Positions 46,217 through 56,550 are shown, numbered from the stretch's first letter. The stretch: DNA of 64,000 nucleotides from Psychrobacter sp. LV10R520-6 (GCF_900182925.1 NZ_LT900024.1:1612001-1676000); one strand, 5' to 3'. Numbers and translations are program-made. Notes: generated by a model not told the origin, from the sequence alone.

Positions 46217-47050
46217 ATGACCACCCCATTCTTCCAGCCCAGCCCTGATATCATCAAACCCTATACCCTAATGGATTTAGACGACACTTTATTCCAGACC
46301 CAACGCAAGATTGAGGCATGGGACTTGCCTACGACTGAACAAGATAAACTGGTTTGTGCTACGGTGAACAAGAATAACGAGCCATTGAGCATGATGAGTA
46401 AGCGTCAATCGGCATTCTTTAATTGGTTACTGGCCAGCACCGAGCTGATTGCAGTAACAGCACGTGATCGTAGCGAAATTAAGCGCGTAAAATTGTCCTT
46501 TAGCAGCTGGCAGGTTCTAACCCATGGTGCGATAATCTTAATGCCCGATGGTCAACTGCTTAGTGTTTGGCAGCAAAACATGTATGATAAGCTGGTTCCG
46601 CTACAAGACCCGCTTACCCAGCTCGTCGCGCACATTAATAACTATAGTGCACAAAGCGACCGTTGTCACAATGATTTGGTATTCACACCGCATACTGATA
46701 GCTTTAACGATACTGAATTAACCATTTATCTTGCCATCAAACATGCACAAAAAGACCATCAAGTCTTGGCAGATTTAGCCCAGCAGTTACCAACGTTAAT
46801 GCCAGATTTTAATCAGCACTTTTATGTGCACGTGAATGCTAATAATCTAGCGATACTGCCACATGTTATTCATAAACAGCACGCGGTACAGTTTTTATTA
46901 GAAAACTATTTAGATAACCAGCGTCCTAGTTTTGGCTTTGGCGATAGTATGGCAGATTTACCATTTCTACAATTGCTAGATTGGTATGGCATGCCCAATC
47001 ACGGTCAATTGCACTCAGAGCTACAAGCGCAACTTCACTCTCAACTATAG
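46217..47050 (+). CDS. HAD-superfamily hydrolase of the ter-associated module
   Basis: A 277-residue HAD-fold phosphatase. Motif I is LMDLDDTLFQT (Asp20 nucleophile, Asp22), motif II the Thr in IAVTARDRS, and motif IV FGFGDSMADLPF near the C-terminus. The cap region between (about 95-215) resembles the Cof/sucrose-phosphatase (C2) type. It lies between two PRTase-like genes and is probably co-transcribed, 42 bases after the first; the likely job is dephosphorylation of a sugar-phosphate intermediate. There is no strong ribosome binding site. Confidence 0.82.
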   Translation: MTTPFFQPSPDIIKPYTLMDLDDTLFQTQRKIEAWDLPTTEQDKLVCATVNKNNEPLSMMSKRQSAFFNWLLASTELIAVTARDRSEIKRVKLSFSSWQVLTHGAIILMPDGQLLSVWQQNMYDKLVPLQDPLTQLVAHINNYSAQSDRCHNDLVFTPHTDSFNDTELTIYLAIKHAQKDHQVLADLAQQLPTLMPDFNQHFYVHVNANNLAILPHVIHKQHAVQFLLENYLDNQRPSFGFGDSMADLPFLQLLDWYGMPNHGQLHSELQAQLHSQL

Positions 47051-47052
47051 AC

Positions 47053-48312
47053 ATGGCAATCATAATGAGCGCGAATAATTCTAATATGACAACAAATAAA
47101 TCTAATGCAAAAGCAGAAAAATTGCGTAACGATAATTTAGAAAGCACTAAGTTAAAAGACCGCCATTTAGCAAGCTATGGCTCGGGCAGTTATCTTGCCA
47201 GCGATGTCACGGTACTATTAGACATCGTCGATAAAGAGGCGGTCGCTGATGTGCCCGTCACGCAAAAGGAAGCGCTAATTCAGAGCGGCCAGCGCCATTA
47301 TTCAGATATGCTGACCTTAGAGCACGCACCAAGTGCGATGCACGAGCAGCTATACATTCAAGCGTTAGCACAAGGCACCCAACGAACTGCCACTGATATC
47401 GCTAACCTTGCGTATGCGTTACATCAGAGTTTTCATAATACTGTTAACAGTGAAGGCCCGCTAGTGTTGATTAGCTTAGTGCGGGCAGGATTGCCCGTTG
47501 GCGTATTATTACAGCGTGCGTTAGCAGATACTAATAGCCTATATTCATTACCCAGCGTTCATTATGGTATCAGTATCATTCGTGACCGTGGTTTAGATCC
47601 ACTGGCATTAGAAATTTTACTAGAGGCTTATCCCAATAGTCCAATCGTATTTGTCGATGGTTGGACAGGTAAAGGGGCGATTTATCAAGAGTTAGCGCAC
47701 AGCCTTGAAACATTTAGTAAACCTACTCATCCAAATTTTACTAATATTTTTCATCAAGGAGCCGATACGATTCCGTTGCTCACACTCGCTGATCCTGCTG
47801 GGGTTGCTTGGCTTGCCGCTAGTAGCGATGATTGGCTCATTCCGTCAGGCTTATTAAACAGTACGGTATCAGGGTTGATTTCGCGCAGTTTATATACCGC
47901 ACCGCAAGAGGGTCTACATCGCAGTGTGTTTTATGATAACTTAATAGAGGTTGATCATAGCCTTGCGTTTATCGATCATATCGATACAGCTAGGCAGCAA
48001 CTGACCACGCCGCCGTCGCAGTTACCGACCTTTACTCAGCCGCGTTATGATACTAAGAACATCATTGATACGCTGGCCGCGCGCTATCAAATTACCAATC
48101 GCAACCGTATCAAGCCGACCATCGCCGAGGCAACACGAGCGATATTACGACGAGAACCTGAGCGCGTCTTGCTAGCATCTTCTGATCATCCCGATACTGC
48201 ATTGTTACGCCATTTATGTACTGAGTATCATATCAATATCACAATATTAGGTGCTAAAATATTACCTTATCAAGCCGTTACGCTTATTAAGCAGCGGACT
48301 GCCAATACGTAG
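47053..48312 (+). CDS. StiP-type phosphoribosyltransferase with PELOTA-like C-terminus
   Basis: A 419-residue protein of the family annotated as cysteine protease StiP or PRTase_1. It has GSGSYLASDVTVLL near the start, SLVRAGLPVGVLLQRAL (141-157), HYGISIIRDRGLD (170-182) and the PRPP-loop-like FVDGWTGKGAI (200-210). The C-terminal ~70 residues (AILRREPERVLLASSDHPDT, then NITILGAKILPYQAV) match a PELOTA-type RNA-binding domain. Despite the protease name, the sequence fits a transferase. It starts 2 bases after the HAD stop; the 24-codon extension upstream overlaps that gene and is unlikely. Confidence 0.83.
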   Translation: MAIIMSANNSNMTTNKSNAKAEKLRNDNLESTKLKDRHLASYGSGSYLASDVTVLLDIVDKEAVADVPVTQKEALIQSGQRHYSDMLTLEHAPSAMHEQLYIQALAQGTQRTATDIANLAYALHQSFHNTVNSEGPLVLISLVRAGLPVGVLLQRALADTNSLYSLPSVHYGISIIRDRGLDPLALEILLEAYPNSPIVFVDGWTGKGAIYQELAHSLETFSKPTHPNFTNIFHQGADTIPLLTLADPAGVAWLAASSDDWLIPSGLLNSTVSGLISRSLYTAPQEGLHRSVFYDNLIEVDHSLAFIDHIDTARQQLTTPPSQLPTFTQPRYDTKNIIDTLAARYQITNRNRIKPTIAEATRAILRREPERVLLASSDHPDTALLRHLCTEYHINITILGAKILPYQAVTLIKQRTANT

Positions 48313-48499
48313 CCTCAACAATACGAAAAAGTCTTTGATCCTGTATATAGGGTTTAACGTATATACGGTCTAATAAAAATAAACAAGCGCCTATGAACGC
48401 TTGCGAATAATAGAGCCAAGAATTTTTTGAACAAAACAGCGCCTTTGTTACACTGTTATTCCTATTTTTATTCCTCTGTATTCTCATTCACCACTATTT

Positions 48500-49567
48500 A
48501 TGACGTCGACTATGCCAGATAAATCGTCCAGCCTTTACAATCATACCCAGTCTTACGCACATCTCATCACTGAGCGCCACGCGATGATCAAGCCATGCAC
48601 CCATCATCCTTATCAGCTGGGGGCAAGCCTATATATGCCAGCGACACGGCAAGATATTTGGCAGGTCATTAAGCGAGACAAGTTACCGACTATTGATAGT
48701 ATTATTATTTGTTTAGAAGATGCCGTTAGTCATAGTGATGTGGATTTAGCGCTGACACGATTGCAGGCACTGCTCAATATGTGGGCGTCACATGTCAATA
48801 GCATCAATGAGCCCTCAAACCAAGCAGACATTCAGACCCAGCAACCGACGCGCCCCTTAGTATTTGTGCGTCCGCGCAATCCGATGATGCTGCAAGAATT
48901 GGCAGACTTTGAACATATTGATTTGCTTGATGGCTTCGTGATGCCCAAGGTCGATATGTATAGTTTATCTAACTGGCGCATGGCCTGTCAGAACTTAAGT
49001 ACCGATCAGCTGTTGATGCCAACGTTAGAGACTGCTGCCCTATTTAATCCGCATCACAATCAAGAGCTGGCAATCGCTTTTAAAGAAGCCTTTAGCCAGC
49101 CTATATTTGCGCTACGTATCGGTGGCAATGACTTATTTGCCGCATTGCGTCTACGTCGTCCAAAAGACAGTATTATTTATGATACACCGATTGGCACGCT
49201 CGTTTATCAGCTGCTGGGCTGCTTTGTGCCGCATGGGTTTTATTTGACCGCGCCCGTATTTGAGTATTTAGATCAGCCGATGCTATTTATGAAAGAGCTG
49301 ACCCGTGATGTGAGCTTAGGATTGGTAGGCAAAACGGTCATTCACCCCAGTCAAATTGCTTTGGTGCAACAGGCTTACTGCGTGCCATTGAGCATGCTTG
49401 ATGAAGCACAAGCCATATTACATAGCGAGGCCAAAGCGGTATTTAAGTATAATAATACCATGCTAGAACCAGCCACTCATCGCGCTTGGGCACATGAAGT
49501 GGTCAATCGATCAGAAGTATTTGGCACTATCAATGATGGCAATAGCGACTATAAGCCGCTGCTTTAA
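48500..49567 (+). CDS. CitE/HpcH-like lyase of the ter-associated module
   Basis: A 355-residue TIM-barrel enzyme of the HpcH/HpaI aldolase-citrate lyase beta family. Diagnostic parts are CLEDAVSHSD (Glu73, Asp74, metal/active site), FVRPRNPMML with the substrate arginine, GFVMPKVDM, LETAALF and the C-terminal GKTVIHPSQI. Family members cleave or form C-C bonds of acyl-CoA or small oxo acids. Placement 187 bases after the StiP gene closes the module; the CoA or sugar substrate is not predictable. A later ATG (48584) is a possible start. A terminator follows. Confidence 0.85.
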   Translation: MTSTMPDKSSSLYNHTQSYAHLITERHAMIKPCTHHPYQLGASLYMPATRQDIWQVIKRDKLPTIDSIIICLEDAVSHSDVDLALTRLQALLNMWASHVNSINEPSNQADIQTQQPTRPLVFVRPRNPMMLQELADFEHIDLLDGFVMPKVDMYSLSNWRMACQNLSTDQLLMPTLETAALFNPHHNQELAIAFKEAFSQPIFALRIGGNDLFAALRLRRPKDSIIYDTPIGTLVYQLLGCFVPHGFYLTAPVFEYLDQPMLFMKELTRDVSLGLVGKTVIHPSQIALVQQAYCVPLSMLDEAQAILHSEAKAVFKYNNTMLEPATHRAWAHEVVNRSEVFGTINDGNSDYKPLL

Positions 49568-49600
49568 AGTATAAACAGTGTCACAATCAATATTCGAAAT

Positions 49601-49638
49601 AAAAAAGCTGCTATCATTAACCCGATAACGGCTTTTTT
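49601..49638. terminator. Bidirectional terminator closing the ter module
   Basis: AAAAAAGC-TG-CTATC pairs with GATAA-CG-GCTTTTTT around ATTAACCC with a two-base internal mismatch. It lies between convergent genes. Confidence 0.72.
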
Positions 49639-49654
49639 CAGTTAAACATGAGCG

Positions 49655-50467
49655 CTAAACACAGCACTCTAGAAACTTACTAATGGCTGTATTAACTTGC
49701 TCAGGTTCCTCTACAGTCGAAGTATGACCGGCACCTTTAATCACTACAAGCTTAGAGCCTTTAATGGCAAAGTGCATTCGCTCAGATTTTGGATAAGGCG
49801 TGGCTGCATCTTGATCACCCACTATAATCAGCGTCGGTGTGCTGATATCACCAAGCTGCTCATAAGTCCCTTTACGCTCAATCACACCCATTGTCGCTTT
49901 AGTCACACCGCCTTTACGATTGCCTTGTAGCATCAGTAGCCATTCTTTATTTTCGGCTTTACGCGATTTATCCCCTAAGAAAGTACTGCCAAACATAATG
50001 GGCATCACCTTGTTACTGACTCGCTTCATTCCTAACCAGCGAATGGCCGTCATCAGTTTACGATATTGTGGAGCAAGTTTTGGATCTTCAGGGTCAGATG
50101 ATGTCTCTAACAGTGTCAGTGACAGCAGTAACTCAGGATGTTTAATTGCTATACGCTGCGCTACAAAGCCCCCCATTGATAGCCCTACAAAGTGACACTT
50201 CTTTATATCAAGTGTCGATAGTAGTTCGAGAGTATCCTCAGTTAAAGTTTCCATATCGTAGCCAGACTTGGTAATCTGCGACTGCCCTTGCCCGCGAAAA
50301 TCAAACGCGATACAGCGATAATCCTCTTGAAAATGGGCTATCTGCTTATCATACATCCGCGTGCTCCACAGCAAACCATGCGCGAACACCATCACTGGCT
50401 TTTGCTGATCATCAGGTGCGCTATCTTGATAGTAGATATCGGCGTTATTAATCTTTATATTTGGCAT
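49655..50467 (-). CDS. Alpha/beta hydrolase (PcaD/BioH-like esterase)
   Basis: A 270-residue cytoplasmic alpha/beta hydrolase. The oxyanion region is VFAHGLLWSTRMYD, a DFRGQGQS strand follows, the nucleophile elbow is GLSMGG (Ser97), the acid is likely Asp at VGDQDAATP (about 222) and the histidine is His248 in GAGHTSTVEEP. The pattern matches 3-oxoadipate enol-lactonase and related carboxylesterases but no catabolic genes are adjacent. The GTG at 50473 is discarded in favour of the ATG at 50467, which has GGAAG 5 bases upstream. Confidence 0.84.
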   Translation of the reverse strand: MPNIKINNADIYYQDSAPDDQQKPVMVFAHGLLWSTRMYDKQIAHFQEDYRCIAFDFRGQGQSQITKSGYDMETLTEDTLELLSTLDIKKCHFVGLSMGGFVAQRIAIKHPELLLSLTLLETSSDPEDPKLAPQYRKLMTAIRWLGMKRVSNKVMPIMFGSTFLGDKSRKAENKEWLLMLQGNRKGGVTKATMGVIERKGTYEQLGDISTPTLIIVGDQDAATPYPKSERMHFAIKGSKLVVIKGAGHTSTVEEPEQVNTAISKFLECCV

Positions 50468-50772
50468 AACCACTTCCTTGTCTGACAGATTTATTTGATA
50501 TAAATGGACATATACTCATCAACGAGCATATCCCTGACACTCGTCAGGGCCTTTTAGCATAATGTACAAGTCATTTGTTTAATAGTATTATTTTTGAATG
50601 GGAAGTTTTATTGTGGACGGGTTGATAGAGACAAAGCAATGAGACCTTGTTTGGTTGTGATCTGGCCGTGTCATAATCGCGCACAAAATCAACTTTTATA
50701 ACAATCTCAAACTGCTATAGTAATGGGCGTTGAACAACTCATTGCATAGAAACTATAGATAAAGGAAATACC
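50468..50772. other. Divergent gap with a short perfect hairpin
   Basis: Between divergent genes. CCCTGAC (50532-50538) and GTCAGGG (50543-50549) form a perfect 7-bp hairpin with an ACTC loop, followed by CCTTTTAG. Whether it is an operator, a remnant terminator or neither is unclear. An extended -10 like TGCTATAGT (TATAGT at 50716-50721) could drive the hydratase gene. Confidence 0.4.
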
Positions 50773-51570
50773 ATGTCGCAACCTTTAGTCGAGTACCAAA
50801 CCGAGCAGCATATCGCCACCATCACTATGAATGACCCCAAGACCCTCAATGCTTTTAGCACTTCTCTCAAAGATGCGATGATGGATGCCCTGAACAAGGC
50901 GGATAATGATGAGCAAGTGCGTGTGATTGTTTTACAAGGCGCAGGCAATAACTTCTCAAGTGGTGGTCATATTGGTGAAATGCTTGAGAATGGTATGGAA
51001 AAGGATGCTTTAGCCGATAAACTTAACTTTATGGTAGGCAAAGTTGCTGAGATTAGCCTAAAACTGCGTAATATCCATAAGCCTATTATAGCCAAACTAG
51101 AAGGTGCGGTCGCAGGCGCTGGTATGAACTTGGCGTTGACTTGTGACTTTCGAATCGCTGCTGATAACGCAAAATTTATACAAGCCTTTGTCAATATCGG
51201 TTTGATACCCGATGCTGGCGGTATTTATTTGCTCAATCAGTTAATTGGTTCAGCGAAGACTACAGAGTTAGTCATGCTCGGCGATAAAATCAAAGCGGAA
51301 GATATGGCACGCTTAAACTTAGTTAATGCAGTGGTTAGCGCGGATGAGCTGGATGCCAGCGTTAACGCCTTGGCGACTCGTCTAAGTAACCTACCCGGAA
51401 AAGCATTGGCGTCGATGAAGCATATGATTAACGTGCATGCGTATAGGGGTCTTAATGAAGCGCTAGATATGGAAGTCGAGCAGCAAACGATGCTGGCCAA
51501 AACCGATGACTTTAGAGAAGGTATTACCGCGTTTATGGAAAAGCGTAAGCCGGTTTATCAGGGTAGGTAG
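50773..51570 (+). CDS. Enoyl-CoA hydratase/isomerase family protein
   Basis: A 265-residue crotonase-fold enzyme. Oxyanion-hole segments are NNFSSGGHIGEM and KLEGAVAGAGMNLALTCDFRIA. At the two classical glutamate positions it has Asn119 and Asp147 (IPDAGG), the pattern of PaaG-type isomerases rather than true hydratases. The C-terminus PVYQGR is typical. Likely acts on acyl-CoA in fatty-acid or aromatic breakdown. AAAGGA lies before the ATG. A perfect terminator follows. Confidence 0.86.
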   Translation: MSQPLVEYQTEQHIATITMNDPKTLNAFSTSLKDAMMDALNKADNDEQVRVIVLQGAGNNFSSGGHIGEMLENGMEKDALADKLNFMVGKVAEISLKLRNIHKPIIAKLEGAVAGAGMNLALTCDFRIAADNAKFIQAFVNIGLIPDAGGIYLLNQLIGSAKTTELVMLGDKIKAEDMARLNLVNAVVSADELDASVNALATRLSNLPGKALASMKHMINVHAYRGLNEALDMEVEQQTMLAKTDDFREGITAFMEKRKPVYQGR

Positions 51571-51597
51571 CAATAGAAAATTACCTTACTTTTTATT

Positions 51598-51642
51598 AAG
51601 CACTACGTATATTTTACTTCCAAGAAAATATACGTAGTGCTT
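51598..51642. terminator. Perfect 18-bp hairpin between the hydratase and DUF805 genes
   Basis: AAGCACTACGTATATTTT and AAAATATACGTAGTGCTT are exact complements with a 9-base loop, followed by TTTT. It sits between convergent genes and probably ends both. Confidence 0.83.
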
Positions 51643-51674
51643 TTAACGTCTATTGTATAATGGCAAATTGAGGC

Positions 51675-52061
51675 TTACTTTGCTGGAAGTCCCCATCGAT
51701 TGGCCTCAGGTTTAGTATCACTAGCAAAAAATACTAGCAATACTATAGTGCCTATTAACGGGATAAGCGATATCAGCAGCCACCATCCTGAACGGCTGGT
51801 ATCATGCAACCTACGTAGTCCAACTGCAATACTAGGTAGAAATAAGCCAAACGCTACCAACATATAAAACAAGCCAGTTTCTGAATTGAAGATTATTGCA
51901 TCTAAGACCATCGCAATAATCATTAGAATAAATTGAGCAAGTGTGAAGTACCAAAATTCCTTACGACGTGCTCGACCAGAGAAATTTATATAATTTCTTA
52001 ATCCTTTTTTGAACCAATCAGCTATATTATAATTATTTTCAATCATATTTTTATTTTTCAT
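51675..52061 (-). CDS. DUF805 domain membrane protein
   Basis: A 128-residue protein of the DUF805 family: FKKGLRNYINFSGRARRKEFWYF opening (the family hallmark F-x-G-R-A-R-R-x-E-[FY]W), about three to four transmembrane segments, then AVGLRRLHDTSRSGWWLLI, and a short polar tail with KPEANRWG. Function is unknown. The longest frame adds 21 residues; the ATG at 52061 has GGAAG just upstream and fits the family start. Confidence 0.86.
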   Translation of the reverse strand: MKNKNMIENNYNIADWFKKGLRNYINFSGRARRKEFWYFTLAQFILMIIAMVLDAIIFNSETGLFYMLVAFGLFLPSIAVGLRRLHDTSRSGWWLLISLIPLIGTIVLLVFFASDTKPEANRWGLPAK

Positions 52062-52219
52062 AGGTCTTCCATTAGTGGCGTCTAAAGGTGAAAACAAAAG
52101 AACTTTAGTTTGAATATAAGACATATAAACGTATTTCTTAGTAAGTCTTACACATTGTTAGACATTATTATTCAATAAAAGTTTGCAAAATTTATCACTA
52201 TATTTTAAGCTTAGCAATG

Positions 52220-52254
52220 AAAAAACCCTGCATCATTACGATACGGGGTTTTTT
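52220..52254 (-). terminator. Terminator after acnB
   Basis: AAAAAACCC-TGC-ATC and GAT-ACG-GGGTTTTTT pair with a short internal mismatch around ATTAC; T-runs occur on both strands. It lies about 35 bases beyond the acnB stop. Confidence 0.75.
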
Positions 52255-52289
52255 CATTCTAAAAAATTAAACTTCATTCAGCTCAAAAC

Positions 52290-54893
52290 TTAGGTCAATT
52301 GAGCAACGTTAATTTTATCCGCTTCTTCAGTGTACTCTTCCATACGGTCGAAGTTCATGTATTGATACACTTCATCGCCCATACTGTTGAGCATGCCAGC
52401 ATACTGCTGATACTCGTCGTTGGTTGGCAATTTACCCAATACCGCAGCGACGGCAGCAAGCTCAGCTGAAGCTAGATATACGTCTGCGCCTTGACCCAAA
52501 CGGTTCGGGAAGTTACGGGTTGAAGTCGATACCGCCGTAGAATTCGGGGCGATACGTGCTTGGTTACCCATACATAGTGAACAACCTGGCATCTCAGTAC
52601 GAGCGCCGGCTTGTGCATATATGTTGTAGTAGCCCTCTTCCATCAACTGACGCGCATCCATCTTAGTTGGTGGCGCAATCCATAGACGAGTTTTTAAGCT
52701 ACCTGCTGGTACTTCTTGTAGCAGTTTACCTGCCGCACGGAAGTGACCGATGTTGGTCATGCACGAACCAATGAATACTTCATCAATGGCATTCCCTGCC
52801 ACGTCTGACAGTGTTTTGGCATCATCAGGATCGTTCGGGCAGCAAAGGATAGGCTCTTTGATCTCGCTCATATCGATGACCATATCAATGGTGTATTCAG
52901 CATCGTCATCAGCGCGCATGAGGCTTGGATTTGCTAACCATTCTTGCATCGCTTCAATACGGCGGCTGATAGTACGCGCATCGCCATAACCTTCTGAAAT
53001 CATCCATTTAAGCAAGGTAACGTTCGAGGTCAAATATTCAGTGATTGATGCTTCTGATAAAGCAATAGTACAACCCGCGGCACTACGTTCAGCTGAGGCA
53101 TCAGACAGCTCAAAGGCTTGCTCAAGCGTTAAGTCGTCAAGACCTTCAATCTCAAGGATACGGCCGTTGAATTCGTTAATTTTACCTTTTTTATCAACCG
53201 TCAATAAGCCATCTTTGATCGCTTGGTACGGAATCGCATGAACCAAGTCACGTAAGGTAATACCGGCTTGACGCTCGCCGACGAAGCGAACACGGACAGA
53301 CTCAGGCATATCAAGTGGCATTACCCCAGTTGCAGCTGCGAATGCAACGAGACCAGAACCGGCTGGGAACGAGATACCCATTGGGAAACGGGTATGCGAG
53401 TCACCACCAGTACCAACGGTATCTGGAAGTAGCATACGGTTCAACCATGAGTGAATAATACCATCACCTGGACGTAAGCTGACACCGCCACGGTTCATGA
53501 TAAAGTCAGGTAGCGTGTGCTGAGTCTCGATGTCCACAGGCTTAGGATAAGCAGCCGTATGACAGAATGATTGCAATACTAAATCGGTCTGAAAACCTAA
53601 ACAAGCCAAGTCTTTAAGCTCATCACGAGTCATCGGACCCGTAGTATCTTGGCTACCGACAGTGGTCATTTTTGGTTCGCAATACATACCAGCACGAACG
53701 CCTTCTAGACCACAAGCTTTACCAACCATTTTTTGCGCCAAAGTGAAGCCTTTACCAGTATCAACTGGCTCTTCTGGCTTAGCAAAAATGTCTGAATGCT
53801 CAAGACCCATATATTCACGAGCACGATTGGTCAAACCACGACCAACGATTAGCGGAATACGGCCACCGGCACGTACTTCATCCAGTAACGTTGGTGAGTT
53901 TAGCTTAAACGTTGACAATACGTCATCAGAATCATGCTTAGTAATTTTGCCATCGTGTGGATAGATGTCGAACACATCGCCCATCTCTAGATTGTCAACG
54001 TTGACGCCATCGATAGGTAGTGCGCCTGAATCTTCCATAGTATTAAAGAAAATTGGGGCGATATTGTTACCAAGAACCAGACCACCGCCACGTTTGTTAG
54101 GGACGTTAGGAATGTCATCACCCATCAGCCATAATACTGAGTTAGTCGCTGATTTACGGCTAGAGCCAGTGCCGACTACGTCACCAACATAAGCAAGCTG
54201 ATGGCCTTTTTCTTTTAGCGCTTCAACCTGTTTCATCGGACCAATAACACCCTCTTCGTCAGCGGTGATACCGTCGCGAGAGTTTTTGTGCATGGCTAAT
54301 GAATGTAATGGGATATCAGGACGGCTCCAAGCATCTTGCGCCGGTGACAAGTCATCGGTGTTGGTTTCGCCAGTGACTTTAAAGGTCGTATAGGTTGATT
54401 TCTTTGGTACTGCAGCGCGATTCAAGAACCACTCAGCGTCCGCCCAAGATTGAATCACTTCTTTAGCGATGTCATTGCCCGCTTCTGCTTTTTCAGTGAC
54501 GTCATGGAAGGCATCAAAAACCAATAAGGTTTTTTTCAAAGCTTCGGCAGCGTCTTGCGCCAGTTCTTTGTCATCTAATGCAGCAACTAATGATTCAACG
54601 TTGTAACCACCTTGCATGGTGCCTAAAATCTCAATGGCTTTTTTCTTACTGACTAGTGAAGAAGTTGCTTCACCTTTAACGATAGCGGCTAAAAACGCGG
54701 CTTTAACGTAAGCGGCTTGGTCAACACCGGCAGGAATTCGGTTTTCCAACAAGTTCATTAAGAACGCATCTTCGCCTGCTGGTGGGTTTTTTAATAGCTC
54801 AACTAAGTCTGCTACTTGCTTCTCATTAAGTGGAAGCGGTACTGTTCCTTGCTCGGCACGTTCTGCGACATGTTTACGATAAGCTTCTAACAC
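52290..54893 (-). CDS. acnB: Aconitate hydratase 2 / 2-methylisocitrate dehydratase
   Basis: Iron-sulfur enzyme of the TCA and methylcitrate cycles. The C-terminus carries the [4Fe-4S] ligands, [10 protein letters not shown] and [10 protein letters not shown], and the N-terminus has the AcnB-specific HEAT-like domain with [20 protein letters not shown]. The longest frame begins 26 codons earlier (54971), but the true start is very likely the GTG at 54893: E. coli AcnB begins [13 protein letters not shown], and the GTG encodes [13 protein letters not shown] at the same place, with GAGGA 8 bases upstream. This gives 867 residues, against 865 in E. coli. Confidence 0.95.
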   Translation of the reverse strand: MLEAYRKHVAERAEQGTVPLPLNEKQVADLVELLKNPPAGEDAFLMNLLENRIPAGVDQAAYVKAAFLAAIVKGEATSSLVSKKKAIEILGTMQGGYNVESLVAALDDKELAQDAAEALKKTLLVFDAFHDVTEKAEAGNDIAKEVIQSWADAEWFLNRAAVPKKSTYTTFKVTGETNTDDLSPAQDAWSRPDIPLHSLAMHKNSRDGITADEEGVIGPMKQVEALKEKGHQLAYVGDVVGTGSSRKSATNSVLWLMGDDIPNVPNKRGGGLVLGNNIAPIFFNTMEDSGALPIDGVNVDNLEMGDVFDIYPHDGKITKHDSDDVLSTFKLNSPTLLDEVRAGGRIPLIVGRGLTNRAREYMGLEHSDIFAKPEEPVDTGKGFTLAQKMVGKACGLEGVRAGMYCEPKMTTVGSQDTTGPMTRDELKDLACLGFQTDLVLQSFCHTAAYPKPVDIETQHTLPDFIMNRGGVSLRPGDGIIHSWLNRMLLPDTVGTGGDSHTRFPMGISFPAGSGLVAFAAATGVMPLDMPESVRVRFVGERQAGITLRDLVHAIPYQAIKDGLLTVDKKGKINEFNGRILEIEGLDDLTLEQAFELSDASAERSAAGCTIALSEASITEYLTSNVTLLKWMISEGYGDARTISRRIEAMQEWLANPSLMRADDDAEYTIDMVIDMSEIKEPILCCPNDPDDAKTLSDVAGNAIDEVFIGSCMTNIGHFRAAGKLLQEVPAGSLKTRLWIAPPTKMDARQLMEEGYYNIYAQAGARTEMPGCSLCMGNQARIAPNSTAVSTSTRNFPNRLGQGADVYLASAELAAVAAVLGKLPTNDEYQQYAGMLNSMGDEVYQYMNFDRMEEYTEEADKINVAQLT

Positions 54894-55484
54894 AATAGTC
54901 GTCCTCGTTAGTTGGGTCATCAGTACATCACGTGAGTAGTCAGAATGACTGCCTGCATCGATGTACGACATTGAATAATTATCCCTACAATATAGCTTAA
55001 AACGGCCAAAATGTTAAGAAGCAAACCGAAATCTCCTCCCCATAACCAACATTTATTAGAAAAATGGGAGGTATTTTTCTTTAGGTTACTTATAGCATTA
55101 CTCATCATTAGATTCAGTTAATTTAACTGTATTTTCGTGCCGATTTTCTGTTAGATTAGACCATGTACACCATATAAGGTTCTGTCCTCAAAATAGCGCA
55201 CCTTTGTACTCATTCGTTGTCTTTTTATCACAAATCGTGCTAACGCCCACCCTCATGTGGGCAACTTGTATCCTTACACCAGTGTGCACCACGTCAGTAC
55301 ATTATATGTTTGGCATCACTTGCGTTTGTTACTAATACAAAGATGAAAAATAATATAAGGTTTGCTATAATCAGCGTATAAAATATTACCGTTCACTCTC
55401 CTTGAATAATAAACAGAACCCTTATTTAATAAAGGCTTAGGTATTTCATAAAAGCTTAAAGTTATAAGGGTTTAGGATCAGTTT
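54894..55484. other. Divergent promoter region of acnB and lipA
   Basis: About 590 bases between divergent genes. Near the lipA side lies the extended -10 described separately. I see no riboswitch-like or terminator structure and no credible gene. Confidence 0.4.
55366..55371 (+). promoter_or_regulatory. Candidate extended -10 promoter of lipA
   Basis: TTTGCTATAAT contains TG-C-TATAAT, an extended -10 element, about 110 bases upstream of the lipA ATG. No good -35 is visible at 17 bases, which extended -10 promoters can do without. Confidence 0.4.
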
Positions 55485-56531
55485 ATGAGCTCATTAGCCG
55501 TACAAACGCACGTTCCTGCTGCTAGAATCAAGCCGAAAAAAGCCATCCAAGGCGAAAAACTACGTGGCTATGACAAAGTAGCGCGTATCCCGATTAAAGT
55601 GATTCCGACCATCGAGGCTAAGAAAAAGCCAGATTGGATTCGGGTCAAAATGTCATCACCTGCCGAAGTAGCGCGTATCAAAGCCACCTTGCGTGAGCAA
55701 AAGCTCTATACAGTCTGCGAAGAAGCGGCCTGCCCGAACTTGCCACAATGCTTCGCTGATGGTACGGCCACCTTTATGATTATGGGCGATATTTGTACCC
55801 GCCGTTGTCCGTTCTGTGATGTGGGACATGGTCGCCCTAACAATCTCGATGCCGATGAACCGCGCCATACTGCTGAAACTATTTTAGGCTTACAGCTGAA
55901 GTATGCCGTTATCACCTCAGTCGATCGCGATGATCTCAAAGATGGCGGCGCTGCTCATTTTGTTGAAGTGCTTGATGAAGCAAGAGCGCTCAGCCCCAAT
56001 TGCCTAATCGAAATCTTGGTTCCTGATTTCCGTGGTCGTATGGAAGTGGCATTAGACTTGTTGAGCGAAACCGCGCCAGATGTCTTTAACCATAATATCG
56101 AGACCGTACCACGTCTGTACAAAGCATTCCGTCCCGGTTCTGATTATCAGCATTCGTTAGATTTGCTTAGAATTTATAAAGAACGTCGTCCTGATATTCC
56201 CACCAAATGTGGCTTTATGGTCGGACTTGGTGAGACCGAAGAAGAAATCTATGCCTTACTTGATGACTTAAAAGCAAATAATGTCGACATGATTACAGTT
56301 GGGCAGTATCTACAGCCCAGTAAAGACCATGTACCTGTCGATCGCTATGTCCATCCGGATGAGTTCCAGCGCTATATGGACTATGGCAAAAAGATTGGCT
56401 TCTTTAGCATTTGGGCAGGCCCAATGGTACGTTCAAGCTACTTTGCTGATCGTCAGTACTATGGCGAAGATTGCCCAGCACCAATACGCAGTAAAAAAGC
56501 CTTAGAAGCGGAAGGTAAGCTTGGCTGTTAG
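55485..56531 (+). CDS. lipA: Lipoyl synthase
   Basis: Radical-SAM enzyme that inserts sulfur at C6 and C8 of octanoyl groups. The auxiliary cluster cysteines are C78, C83 and C89 in [13 protein letters not shown], the radical-SAM cluster is C104, C108 and C111 in CTRRCPFC, and the C-terminal [14 protein letters not shown] supplies the serine ligand. The 348-residue length is normal, with a ~45-residue N-terminal tail. lipB is not adjacent. A MITE lies between the stop codon and the downstream terminator. Confidence 0.96.
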   Translation: MSSLAVQTHVPAARIKPKKAIQGEKLRGYDKVARIPIKVIPTIEAKKKPDWIRVKMSSPAEVARIKATLREQKLYTVCEEAACPNLPQCFADGTATFMIMGDICTRRCPFCDVGHGRPNNLDADEPRHTAETILGLQLKYAVITSVDRDDLKDGGAAHFVEVLDEARALSPNCLIEILVPDFRGRMEVALDLLSETAPDVFNHNIETVPRLYKAFRPGSDYQHSLDLLRIYKERRPDIPTKCGFMVGLGETEEEIYALLDDLKANNVDMITVGQYLQPSKDHVPVDRYVHPDEFQRYMDYGKKIGFFSIWAGPMVRSSYFADRQYYGEDCPAPIRSKKALEAEGKLGC

Positions 56532-56550
56532 TATTCGATTGATTACGCTA

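Noticed and set aside
36353..49567. Ter cluster as a recent mobile or plasmid island
   Set aside because: Composition looks like the flanking genes, and there is no integrase, tRNA edge or direct repeat at the borders.
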